The notes under the pieces were generated by a model. The model was not told the origin of the DNA and made no database searches. It worked only from the letters and a program-made list of their open reading frames with translations. 64,000 nucleotides of DNA from Candidatus Lustribacter telmatis (GTDB taxonomy: Bacteria > Vulcanimicrobiota > Vulcanimicrobiia > Vulcanimicrobiales > Vulcanimicrobiaceae): assembly GCA_003164045.1 (NCBI GenBank), contig PLRU01000071.1:54381-118380 (forward strand), given 5' to 3'. Position numbers and translations under genes: made by a program. This document shows, piece after piece, positions 34,591-42,397 of this stretch (the first letter of the stretch is position 1; the number at the start of each line of letters is the position of its first letter).

Positions 34591-35946
34591 TCAGTAGCGC
34601 TTGTTGATCCAGTCGCGGATGTAGTCCATCAGGTTTTTCATCACGTTCGAATACTGACCGGGCGTGGTCTCGCACGCCGTGCACGGCGTGAAGAAATGCG
34701 TCGAACCTTCGATCACGACGAAATCCTTGTCCTTGGTTGACGCCAGATCGTATTCGCGTTCCACGTCGCGCACGAAGTAGTGCGCGCCCATCGCCGCAAA
34801 CATCTCGGGCACGGCGATCGATTGCACGGCGCAGGTCGTCGAGTTGTTGCTCGAACAGTCGTCGATGCCGTCGAGGGCGTTGGTGGAACGCACCGCGTTC
34901 GCACTGAGGAACGAGCGGATGCTCAAGATCTTGGTGCCGTTATCGAACGTTAGGTGCAATTGCTTGAGCTTCGGATCCGGCACGTAGAGGCTATGCACCA
35001 CTTGCGTCACGATCGAGCCGTCGTTGCGCAGCAGCTTCTCCGGCCGAACCGTACTCATCACGCCGGCGATCGACGGGTCGAGCATGAAGATACCGGCCGC
35101 GGCGCCGGGGCCTGAGCCCGGGTTACCGCCGCGCGGGATCACGATGATGTCGTCGTCGGGGTACCCGTACGAGCCGCTCTTCATCGCCTGTAGTTTGGCC
35201 AGCGACCGGTCGATGAGATCGTTCATGCGCTTCGATTGCGCGGCGAAGTAGCGGCGCTGGAAATCGGGGCTGTAATGCGAGAGGCCGTTCGGATTATAGC
35301 CGTTCTTCGGATCGAACGGATCGAGCGCGGGATCGAAGCCCGCGTCCGGCGGATCTTTTTCGTTCAACACGGCGGGGTTGAGGCCGCGCAGCACGTTGAC
35401 CGGATTGCCGGGATGCGAGTCGGCGAACACGATGCCGTCGGCCGGCGGCAAATTCGCCAGCGCATCCGTGCACTTCACCAGCCGCTTGGGGTTCGTGCAG
35501 TAGGCGACACCGTTCTCGGCCACGGCTTGGTAGAAGCTCACCGTCGGACCGCCGCCGCTGTGTCCGAACAGCAGCACTTTGGTGATGCCCGGCTGTTTGC
35601 GCAGAAACGTGACCGCCGCTTTGACGTCGAGCGCGACGTCTTCGAAGCGTACCAGACCCTCGTTGTTGGTGAAGCGCGTATTGACGCAGAGTGCCATGAA
35701 GCCGCGCTGCGCGAACTGCGAACACGCCGGATGGCGCATGTAGTCGGCCGTGCGGTGAATGAGGATCAGCGCGACGTGCGGCGCGGGACCGCTATCGGGC
35801 TTGTAGAGCGCCGCGTCGGCCGGCCCGAGGGTGACGAACGCCGGCGCCGATTGCGCTCCGGCCCACGCCGTCGCGAGCCCGAAGAACAGCGCGCAAAACG
35901 CGATCGTCCGGCGGAACCATTGCGTTTGGGACGTCGTTGCGTTCAT
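34591..35946 (-). CDS. Exported alpha/beta-hydrolase
   Basis: A 451-residue protein with a signal peptide (about residues 1-31, ending AGAQSAP). VALILIHRTADYMRHPA and KVLLFGHSGGGPTVSFYQ are the first strand and the nucleophile elbow (GHSGG). FVVIEGSTHFFTPCTAC near the C-terminus carries the likely catalytic His. Cys residues in the C-terminal third suggest disulfides in the periplasm. The substrate is unknown; an ester is likely. It is divergent from the Tyr/Pro-rich exported protein. Confidence 0.82.
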   Translation of the reverse strand: MNATTSQTQWFRRTIAFCALFFGLATAWAGAQSAPAFVTLGPADAALYKPDSGPAPHVALILIHRTADYMRHPACSQFAQRGFMALCVNTRFTNNEGLVRFEDVALDVKAAVTFLRKQPGITKVLLFGHSGGGPTVSFYQAVAENGVAYCTNPKRLVKCTDALANLPPADGIVFADSHPGNPVNVLRGLNPAVLNEKDPPDAGFDPALDPFDPKNGYNPNGLSHYSPDFQRRYFAAQSKRMNDLIDRSLAKLQAMKSGSYGYPDDDIIVIPRGGNPGSGPGAAAGIFMLDPSIAGVMSTVRPEKLLRNDGSIVTQVVHSLYVPDPKLKQLHLTFDNGTKILSIRSFLSANAVRSTNALDGIDDCSSNNSTTCAVQSIAVPEMFAAMGAHYFVRDVEREYDLASTKDKDFVVIEGSTHFFTPCTACETTPGQYSNVMKNLMDYIRDWINKRY

Positions 35947-36006
35947 AGTTTAAGAGTTACCACAGAAATGTCAGGCATACTTTCAGCGGTAAGGAGTCCG
36001 AAGAAC

Positions 36007-36519
36007 ATGGTACTGCAGGCACGCGTTTTCACCGCACTGATGGCCCTAGCTGCCGCGGCCGTTCCGGCCGGCGCGTTCGCACAACAGACGGCACCCGCCG
36101 ACGCAGCGCCGTCGTATGCAACGGCCGCGCCGCCGAGCTATGGGGCAGCCGATGAGACGATCCACGGCCGCATCGCAACGTTCGACGGCGCCTACAGCCT
36201 GCAGGTCCGCGACGACCGCGGCTTCATGGATAACGTCCAGCTCCAGCCCGGCACGGTCATCAACCCGACCGGCCTGCGGCTCGCGGCCGGGATGTCCGTG
36301 ACGATTCATGGCGTCAATCGCGGCACGGTGTTCGGCGCCAATGAGATCGACACGCCCTACCAGTCATATGGTGCTGACTACGGTGCGGTGCCGCTCTATC
36401 CGTACGGCGCGTATCCGTATCCCGTCTATCCGTATCCGTATCCGGTCTACGGATATCCGTACTACGGGCCGAGCCTATCGATCGGGATCGGCTTCGGCCG
36501 CTTTCACCACTTCCGCTAA
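36007..36519 (+). CDS. Exported protein with Tyr-Pro-rich tail
   Basis: A 170-residue protein with a signal peptide (about 1-25). A small beta-barrel-like domain follows (about 50-115; HGRIATFDGAYSLQVRDDRG), similar to the DUF5666 type. The tail (about 128-160) is made of repeated Tyr-Pro units such as YPYPVYPYPYPVYGYPYYGP. ATG 36007 has AGGAG nine to ten bases upstream. Function unknown; the tail may bind the cell envelope. Confidence 0.76.
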   Translation: MVLQARVFTALMALAAAAVPAGAFAQQTAPADAAPSYATAAPPSYGAADETIHGRIATFDGAYSLQVRDDRGFMDNVQLQPGTVINPTGLRLAAGMSVTIHGVNRGTVFGANEIDTPYQSYGADYGAVPLYPYGAYPYPVYPYPYPVYGYPYYGPSLSIGIGFGRFHHFR

Positions 36520-36526
36520 ACGGGGT

Positions 36527-37165
36527 TTAGCCGCCGGGGCGGCGGCCGAACGTGCGCGGATGATCGGCTAGCGCGAGCGACCGCACCGCCATCGCGAGGT
36601 TGCTCGCGAGCCGTCCTTGGCGCATCGCCTCATCGGTGTTTCCGCCGAAGGAAGCGCGCGTGCGCGCGATGTCGGCGTCGAGCGCTTTTTGCGCCAGGTC
36701 CCGCGTTTCGGCGGTGTTCGCCAGCTTCACGTCGGCCGCGAGTTTGGCCGCATCGAAGCGGCCGCTCATACCGCCCGGTCCGTGATGCATATGTCCGCGC
36801 TGCATCGGCATCGGGCCCGTCGCGGCTAGTGCCGGGGGCGAGGGGATATCGCGCGGTGCCGGCAGCGGATGCTCGGCGACCGCCGCGCGCGCGAGCGCGG
36901 CGGCGGCCATCGCTTCGCTCGCGGCACCCGCGTCGTGACGTTGCAGGCGCGCGATCGCGCCGCGATAGTGATTTTTCGCGGCGTCGAGATAGCCGGAGGC
37001 GCCGCGCGCCTCGGCATCCGCGATCGTGTGATACGCCATGCGCAGGGCGAACGTCGCGCCGCGCTCGGCAAACGCCGCGGGTGCGGACGCCGGCGCCGTT
37101 TGGGCGAGGACGGTTCCGGAAAGCGCAAAGACGAGGGCGCTTGAGGTCGCGATAAGTCGCAGCAT
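36527..37165 (-). CDS. Exported alpha-helical hypothetical protein
   Basis: A 212-residue protein with a signal peptide (residues 1-22, ending TVLAQTAP). The mature part is Ala-rich and mostly helical. It contains a Met/His-rich stretch, GPMPMQRGHMHHGPGGMSG (about residues 118-136), which could bind copper or another metal. I recognise no family. A longer in-frame reading upstream of 37165 lacks any signal and overlaps the regulator gene, so it is not used. Confidence 0.7.
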   Translation of the reverse strand: MLRLIATSSALVFALSGTVLAQTAPASAPAAFAERGATFALRMAYHTIADAEARGASGYLDAAKNHYRGAIARLQRHDAGAASEAMAAAALARAAVAEHPLPAPRDIPSPPALAATGPMPMQRGHMHHGPGGMSGRFDAAKLAADVKLANTAETRDLAQKALDADIARTRASFGGNTDEAMRQGRLASNLAMAVRSLALADHPRTFGRRPGG

Positions 37166-37215
37166 AGTGGCCCGATTGTGGGCACGGGCGTTGGGAACGC
37201 CCTGAGAGTGCGGCG

Positions 37216-37662
37216 CTATACCGCCGCTAGCGAGAGCCGGTAGCCGCGACGCGAACCGTGAATCGCCGCGCCGGCGCACGCGCACGCGAGTTTCCGCCGC
37301 AGCGTGAAAACGTGCGCGTACAGACGGTTCTTGCAGATCGCCGGATCCGCATCGGGCCACAGGGCCGAGATCAGTTCGCGCTGTGGCACCACGGTTTCTG
37401 CGCGCAGCAGAAGCGCATGCAGCACTGAGGTTTCGCTTGCGGTCAGCTGCACGACACGGCCGTCGAAGCCCAGCAATTGCAGGTCGGGGTCGAGGTGCAA
37501 ACCGCCCGCCGCAACGCGTTCGCGGTGCGACTGCGGCGGCGCGACGACGGTGACGAGATTGCCGCTCGCGGTACCCACCGACGCGACGCTGTAGCCGTAC
37601 GACTCCAACAGCCGGCGCAAACGCAGACCGTGCACGTGGACGTCGAGCGTATCGGTGATCAA
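37216..37662 (-). CDS. OmpR/PhoB-type winged-helix protein without receiver domain
   Basis: A 148-residue protein. The C-terminal half is a Trans_reg_C DNA-binding domain: QLTASETSVLHALLLRAETV, PQRELISALWP and YAHVFTLRRKL, ending GSRRGYRLSL. The N-terminal 70 residues do not carry the phospho-acceptor Asp of a receiver. The TTG start at 37662 overlaps the previous stop (TTGA), so it is the third coupled gene of the PadR operon. It probably binds DNA as a stand-alone regulator. Confidence 0.75.
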   Translation of the reverse strand: MITDTLDVHVHGLRLRRLLESYGYSVASVGTASGNLVTVVAPPQSHRERVAAGGLHLDPDLQLLGFDGRVVQLTASETSVLHALLLRAETVVPQRELISALWPDADPAICKNRLYAHVFTLRRKLACACAGAAIHGSRRGYRLSLAAV

Positions 37663-38006
37663 CAGCGCGCCGATCCGTCGGCGACGACATCGGCAACGTC
37701 GTTCGTGCAGGTGCCGAGCGCGGTGCGCGGCCAGCCGTGCGCGGCGGGGCGTGCGTGTATCTGCGCCGTCGGCACGCGCCGGTCGGAGGCCGCCGGTCCG
37801 AGTGCGAGCACCGCCGCTGCCAGCGCAAAAGCGCCGATGGTCGCCAGCGCCGGCGCTTGCGATGCGAGCGCGCTGCCAGCAACGCTCGCGACGGTCGCCG
37901 GAGTCGCGGGCAATTCTTCGAGCAAGGCGCGAAATTCATGGCCGTAGCGGCGGCGCCAGGCCGGGGCGTGCGCGGCGGTGAGCCACGCCGCGAGCTGCGC
38001 GTTCAC
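37659..38006 (-). CDS. Small membrane protein of the PadR operon
   Basis: A 115-residue protein. The N-terminal part (AWRRRYGHEFRALLEELPAT) resembles the short cytosolic helix bundle found in proteins encoded after PadR genes. One transmembrane helix (about 50-70; LATIGAFALAAAVLALG) follows, then a periplasmic tail with two Cys. It starts at a GTG overlapping the PadR stop (GTGA). The role is unknown; such proteins are often assumed to modulate the regulator or a transporter. Confidence 0.66.
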   Translation of the reverse strand: MNAQLAAWLTAAHAPAWRRRYGHEFRALLEELPATPATVASVAGSALASQAPALATIGAFALAAAVLALGPAASDRRVPTAQIHARPAAHGWPRTALGTCTNDVADVVADGSARC

Positions 38007-38323
38007 CGGGCGGCCAACTGCAAGAGCGCGCTCTGATAGCGCGTTAGTTCGGCCAGCCGTTCCTCGAACGCGAGCCGGCCGGCTTCGGTGATGCGGTACG
38101 GACGTCGGCCGCGCTCTTCCACATCGAGCGGCTCGATGAAGCCTTGGCTCTCAAGGCGCGCGATCGCGCCGTAGAGCGTGCCGGGCCCGAGGCGCCGGCC
38201 GGCCTGTTCGGCGACGTCGCGGATGATCGCGTAACCGTGCTTCGACCCCGGCGCGAGCGCCGCGAGCACCAGGAGCGCCGGCTCGGAGAGACGTCCTAAG
38301 CCCAGGTCGCCGCGTTTCGCCAT
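38003..38323 (-). CDS. PadR-family transcriptional regulator
   Basis: A 106-residue winged-helix repressor. LSEPALLVLAALAPGSKHGY with AIIRDV is the PadR N-terminal helix, LGPGTLYGAIARLESQGFIE the recognition region, and RRPYRITEAGRLAF the wing. The best start is ATG 38323; GTG 38335 would precede the likely transcription start. A nine-base inverted repeat overlaps the promoter and the start (38322-38342). First gene of a three-gene overlapping operon. Confidence 0.88.
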   Translation of the reverse strand: MAKRGDLGLGRLSEPALLVLAALAPGSKHGYAIIRDVAEQAGRRLGPGTLYGAIARLESQGFIEPLDVEERGRRPYRITEAGRLAFEERLAELTRYQSALLQLAAR

Positions 38324-38342
38324 ATTACGTTCCACGTAATAT
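38322..38342. promoter_or_regulatory. PadR operator, inverted repeat over the promoter
   Basis: ATATTACGT-TCC-ACGTAATAT is a perfect nine-base inverted repeat. It overlaps a minus-strand TATATT (-10-like, 38344-38339) and the ATG of the PadR gene. This is the arrangement expected for autorepression. Confidence 0.7.
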
Positions 38343-38480
38343 ACCGTAGCACGTACGGTGCCGACGGAGCAACCGCTCCGGCAAAGGGGTGTCTAGAGAT
38401 GCCCCGCAGCGAGCCATGCCAGCATTACTCCGGCGATGGCCGCATTGTTTCTCTCGATTGCCACGTAGACCGGTTCACCA

Positions 38481-39656
38481 TCAGCGCGGATCGCCGCCCG
38501 GTTTGCTCACCGCAACCCAGTTATTTTGCGAGCCGTCCCAGCGGGCGACGAACATCTGGCTGATGTCGAGGCCGCGCTGGGGGCTAGTCTTGAAGTTATA
38601 GCGGCCCGACGCGCCGGCGAAATTACTGATGCCGTTGAGGTAGTCGCGAATTTTCTGAGCGCCGGCGTTCGGCCCGAGCGCGCGCAGCGCGGTGACCACG
38701 AGCAGCGCCGGATCGTAGGCCACGCTCTCGATGTACTGGGGCTGCACGCCGGTGTCGCGCAGCGCTTGGAAGTAGACGTTGGTCGCGGCTTTAACGGCCG
38801 GGTCGGTGATGCCGTCCGGAACGACGCACGCGACCGCCGGGAAGTAGAGATCCTTCGGCAAGAAGTCGTGGTATTGCGTCATTTGTCCGTACGTCAGGTT
38901 CCCGGCGTTGGTATACACCGGAATCTGTAAGCCCGAGTCGTTGACCGCGCGCAGGATCGTGGCGAAGGGGGTGCCGGTGGTCCAGGCGATCAGCACTTGC
39001 GGGTTCGTCGCCTTGATGCGTTCGATCTGCGCCTGCACGCTGAGATCGGTGACGTTGAAGTGTTCGTGCGCGACCTCGCTCACGCCACGGTTCATCGGCA
39101 CTTGCATTGCACCGGCGATCGTCGTGTCGGCGTCTTGACCGCTCGCGTCGGTCGACGTGATGATCGCGATGCGGTTCAGTCCGCGCGCGCGGAAGTAGTG
39201 GATCGAAGCGGCGAGCTGATCGTTGGTCGACGGATCGGCCGAGAACACGTAACTGCCCGCTTCGGGATGCACCGCCGGCGTGAGGCAATAGAGCAGCGGG
39301 CCGTCTTTGAGCATCGCCTTCATCGCATTGCACTCGGCAACGAGGGCAGCGCCGAGCACGACGGGCACTTTCTTGTCGATCAACGCGCTGAAGAGCTGCA
39401 CGCTCGTCTGCGGATTCGACTGATCGTCTTGCACGATGAACTTCAGCGGACGTCCGCCGATGCCGCCGTGCTTGTTGACGTAGGTCTCGAGTGCGGTGAA
39501 CGCCGCGGAGTAGCCCTTCCCGATAAAGGCGGCGCCGCCGGTCATCGGTACGATCGCGTTGATCTCCACCGGATCGTCGGCACCCCGAGCCGCAAACGGC
39601 GTCAGGAGAAGAACCGCCGCAGCGACGGTGGTAAAGACTCGGCGAATCGCGCTCAT
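38481..39656 (-). CDS. LivK-type periplasmic binding protein
   Basis: A 391-residue exported binding protein. A signal peptide covers about residues 1-25, and the mature part begins DDPVEINAIVPMTGGAAFIG. It carries the DDQSNPQTSVQL stretch and the Cys pair AECNAMK and YCLTP shared by three other window proteins. It lies 64 bases after the feruloyl-CoA synthase-like gene, in line with BoxR and that gene. The context suggests an aromatic acid ligand, by inference. Confidence 0.9.
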   Translation of the reverse strand: MSAIRRVFTTVAAAVLLLTPFAARGADDPVEINAIVPMTGGAAFIGKGYSAAFTALETYVNKHGGIGGRPLKFIVQDDQSNPQTSVQLFSALIDKKVPVVLGAALVAECNAMKAMLKDGPLLYCLTPAVHPEAGSYVFSADPSTNDQLAASIHYFRARGLNRIAIITSTDASGQDADTTIAGAMQVPMNRGVSEVAHEHFNVTDLSVQAQIERIKATNPQVLIAWTTGTPFATILRAVNDSGLQIPVYTNAGNLTYGQMTQYHDFLPKDLYFPAVACVVPDGITDPAVKAATNVYFQALRDTGVQPQYIESVAYDPALLVVTALRALGPNAGAQKIRDYLNGISNFAGASGRYNFKTSPQRGLDISQMFVARWDGSQNNWVAVSKPGGDPR

Positions 39657-39720
39657 GGAAAGCCTCCGGCGGGTTGGTGGCGGATTGGCTCCCGGCGGTG
39701 AGGGCGCCTTTGGACGGCGG

Positions 39721-41463
39721 TTACGGCAGCGCGATCACGTCTGCGTGCGGGGGCCCGAGCAGCAGTGCGACCGCCGCTGCGCGCAGCGCCAGCGCGCGTT
39801 GCTGGTTGATCGAGCCTTTGTCGGTGATCTCTCCTTCGCCACGATTCGGCGCATCGTCGAGCAACAGCGCGCGCGTGACGCGCGTCGAGCCGCCCGCGGC
39901 GTTCGCATTGTGCGCTGCAAACGCGCTGCGTATGCACTCGCGTACCGCGGGATGTCGCGCGAGCGCCGCGCGATCGGCCTCGGGCAGACCGGCAGCGTTG
40001 CGGGCGTGATCGAGAGCGAAGAAAACGAGTACTCCGATCGCATCGGTATCGTGACCGGCGACGATCACGTCCTCGATCAACGGCGCGGCCGCGTCGCTCA
40101 GCGCGAGGCGCAGCGAACCAACGTTCACCCAAGTGCCGGATGAGAGCTTGAAGTTCTCCGCGATGCGGCCGCGAAAATCGATGCCGCGCGCCGGGTCGGC
40201 CGGATCGCGCAGCGCAACGGCGTCGCCCGTGCGGTAGAACCCCTCCTCGTCGAATGCGGCGGCGGTGGCGGCGGCGTTGCGCCAGTAACCGGGCGTAACG
40301 TTCGGTCCTTGCACGCAAATCTCGTAGCGGCCGCCGTCGGGCGCGAGTTTGATCGCAACGCCCGGCATCGGCACGCCGATCGAATCGTGCGCCGGGAGCG
40401 GCGAACCCCAGCAGCCGGTGGCGAGCGGCGCCGTTTCGGTGGTGCCCCAGCTCGAAATGATCGCGACGTTCCGATCCGCCGCATACGTCGCGGTGAGTGC
40501 CTCGAGGCGCGCACGCGTCGCGTCGGGGAGCGCGGCGCCCGCATTGCACAAGAGCCGCACGCGCGAGAAGAACGTGGTGGCGAGCGCCGCATCGCGTTCG
40601 AGCGCATCGAGCAACAGTGCGAACCCGCGCGGCACGTTGTAGTACGACGTCGGCGCGATCTCGCGCAGATTGGCCAGCGTCGTCGCGAACAATCCGGGCA
40701 CGGGTTTACCGGCATCGACGTAGTACGCCCCGCCGTTACGTAGCGCAATGCCGAAGTTATGGCTGCCGCCGAAACAGTGGCTCCACGGCAGCCAATCGAC
40801 GAGGACCGGATCGATCGTGGTCTGCGGCCACGCTTGCGCGATCATCGATTGGTTCGACGAGAGCATCAGATTGGTCGTCAGCACCCCCTTCGGCGTTCCC
40901 GTCGAGCCCGACGTGAAGAGCACTTTGGCAACCGTGCCGGCATTGACGCTTGCGAACGCCGCGTCGGCCCGCGCGACGTCAGCGCCGTGCAGTTCAACGA
41001 TGCTGGTGAACACCGGCAACGTCGAACCGCTCGCGCGAACGCGCGCCGCGATGCCGTCATCACCGGCATAGATCAACGCGGGATCCAGCACGTCGAGCAA
41101 CGCGCGCAATCGCTGCGGATCGGCGTCGCCGCGCGCGTAGCCGGTCGAGAGCGGCGAGACCGGCACGCCGCAATACATCGCGGCGTGCGCGACGATCGCA
41201 TGATCGATGCCGTTATCGGCGAGCACCGCAACGGGCCGCTCCGCCGTCGCGCCGAGCGCGAGGATCCCCGCTGCGGTCGCGCGCACGCGCAGCAGGGCGT
41301 CGCCGTATGTCAGCGTGCGCCAACCGGCGCCGTCGCGTTCGGCGACGAACGTTGCGTGCGGCCGTTCGGCCGCCCAGCGCACGAGATCGTCGAGGACGCG
41401 TTCGGGAACGAAGGCCAGCGATGCGTCCGATGTGAGGACGATCGGCGCGAGTGCGTTCGTCAT
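39721..41463 (-). CDS. fcs: Feruloyl-CoA synthase-like AMP-forming acid ligase
   Basis: A 580-residue adenylate-forming enzyme. The P-loop-like motif is KVLFTSGSTGTPKGVL; VDWLPWSHCFGGSHNFGIAL is characteristic of the feruloyl-CoA synthase subgroup; SSWGTTETAPLATG is the A5-type motif. The C-terminal part has EGEITDKGSINQQ. It would activate ferulate or a similar acid with CoA and ATP. That would supply the hydratase-lyase at 5072. Its ATG overlaps the BoxR-like stop (ATGA), placing it under the BoxR-like operon. Confidence 0.85.
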   Translation of the reverse strand: MTNALAPIVLTSDASLAFVPERVLDDLVRWAAERPHATFVAERDGAGWRTLTYGDALLRVRATAAGILALGATAERPVAVLADNGIDHAIVAHAAMYCGVPVSPLSTGYARGDADPQRLRALLDVLDPALIYAGDDGIAARVRASGSTLPVFTSIVELHGADVARADAAFASVNAGTVAKVLFTSGSTGTPKGVLTTNLMLSSNQSMIAQAWPQTTIDPVLVDWLPWSHCFGGSHNFGIALRNGGAYYVDAGKPVPGLFATTLANLREIAPTSYYNVPRGFALLLDALERDAALATTFFSRVRLLCNAGAALPDATRARLEALTATYAADRNVAIISSWGTTETAPLATGCWGSPLPAHDSIGVPMPGVAIKLAPDGGRYEICVQGPNVTPGYWRNAAATAAAFDEEGFYRTGDAVALRDPADPARGIDFRGRIAENFKLSSGTWVNVGSLRLALSDAAAPLIEDVIVAGHDTDAIGVLVFFALDHARNAAGLPEADRAALARHPAVRECIRSAFAAHNANAAGGSTRVTRALLLDDAPNRGEGEITDKGSINQQRALALRAAAVALLLGPPHADVIALP

Positions 41464-42326
41464 ACCGGCGGCGGAACGGCCGCGCGTAACCCCGCCAGGC
41501 TCTCGTCGACCGAACGTCCGGCCGTCGGCACTTCCACGTCGGCGCGGCGATAGAGCGCGTCGCGTCCGGCGAGGATGCGTTCGAGATCGTTCATCGCTTC
41601 GCGATTACCGGCCATCGGCCGCGTATCGCCCTGCGCGATCACGCGAGACATGTGTTCGCCCGGTGACGCGCTGATCCACACGGTGAAACACGCCGCGAGC
41701 AAACGTTCGAACGTGGGCGCTTCGGAAACGATGCTGCCGCCGGTGGCCAGCACGAACCGCGGTTCGGTGTCGAGCAGCCGCTCGAGACACGCGCGTTCGT
41801 GGCGGCGATACCCCGCTTGACCGTAAAATTCGAAGATCGTCGAAAGGTTTACGCCGGCTTCGCGTTCGACTTCGCGGTCGAGTTCGATGAACGGGATCCC
41901 GCGCTCGTGCGCGAGCAGCGTACCGAGCGTGGTCTTCCCGCCGCCGCGCAAGCCGACCAGCGCGATGCGCCGCGGGCGCGCGTTCGCATCGCCAGCCGTG
42001 ACCATCGAGCCGACGAAATGCTGCACCGAACGCAACTGCTCGGGTGAGAGCGAGCGGATCGCCGCGATCACGCCGGCCGTCTCGGGCGCCGGATCGCTCG
42101 CGGCGACGAGCGCCTCGGGGTCGATGCCGAAGGCTTGGGCGAGATGGCGGATCACGAGCACCGAGGCGTTGCCTTGACCCGCTTCGAGTTGGGCCAGGTA
42201 GCGCTCCGAGACGCCCGACTCGCGCGCGAGGCTGCGGCGCGTCATCCCGCGCCGGGCGCGCAATTCCCGGACGCGCTCACCGAGCGTCCGCAGGAAGGTC
42301 TCGCCGTCGTCGTCCTGCACTATCAC
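41460..42326 (-). CDS. boxR: BoxR-like regulator (HTH_XRE plus shikimate kinase-like domain)
   Basis: A protein of about 288 residues. The N-terminal XRE helix-turn-helix is LGERVRELRARRGMTRRSLA and SGVSERYLAQLEAGQGN. The C-terminal domain resembles shikimate kinase, with the P-loop IALVGLRGGGKTTLGTLLA. In known box clusters this two-domain protein is the benzoyl-CoA-responsive repressor BoxR. I use GTG 42326 with AAGGAG at 42344-42339 because the in-frame ATG at 42350 lies inside the likely -10 box. It is divergent from the benzoate-CoA ligase gene. Confidence 0.88.
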   Translation of the reverse strand: MIVQDDDGETFLRTLGERVRELRARRGMTRRSLARESGVSERYLAQLEAGQGNASVLVIRHLAQAFGIDPEALVAASDPAPETAGVIAAIRSLSPEQLRSVQHFVGSMVTAGDANARPRRIALVGLRGGGKTTLGTLLAHERGIPFIELDREVEREAGVNLSTIFEFYGQAGYRRHERACLERLLDTEPRFVLATGGSIVSEAPTFERLLAACFTVWISASPGEHMSRVIAQGDTRPMAGNREAMNDLERILAGRDALYRRADVEVPTAGRSVDESLAGLRAAVPPPV

Positions 42327-42328
42327 TC

Positions 42329-42358
42329 TTGATCTATTCTCCTTATGCATTATAATGC
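42329..42358. promoter_or_regulatory. Overlapping divergent promoters with palindromic BoxR-type operator
   Basis: GCATTATAATGC (42347-42358) is a perfect palindrome that contains TATAAT on both strands. On the plus strand TTGATC (42329-42334) lies 16 bases before TATAAT (42351-42356), giving a promoter for the benzoate-CoA ligase gene. On the minus strand TATAAT at 42354-42349 serves the regulator gene. A closely similar sequence lies at 47820-47831 in front of boxC. Confidence 0.68.
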
Positions 42359-42397
42359 TGGCAAGCCAACAGCGTCTAGGGGGCAACGCGACCATCT

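Noticed and set aside
36527..37939. A long open frame (about 470 codons) on the minus strand covering the helical exported protein and the winged-helix gene
   Set aside because: The upstream part is Arg-rich, lies antisense-frame to a clear DNA-binding protein and lacks a ribosome site; the signal peptide starts at 37165.
38365..38380. Hairpin CGGAGC-AACC-GCTCCG as terminator of the binding protein gene at 38481
   Set aside because: No T-run follows on either strand; the stem is short for an intrinsic terminator.
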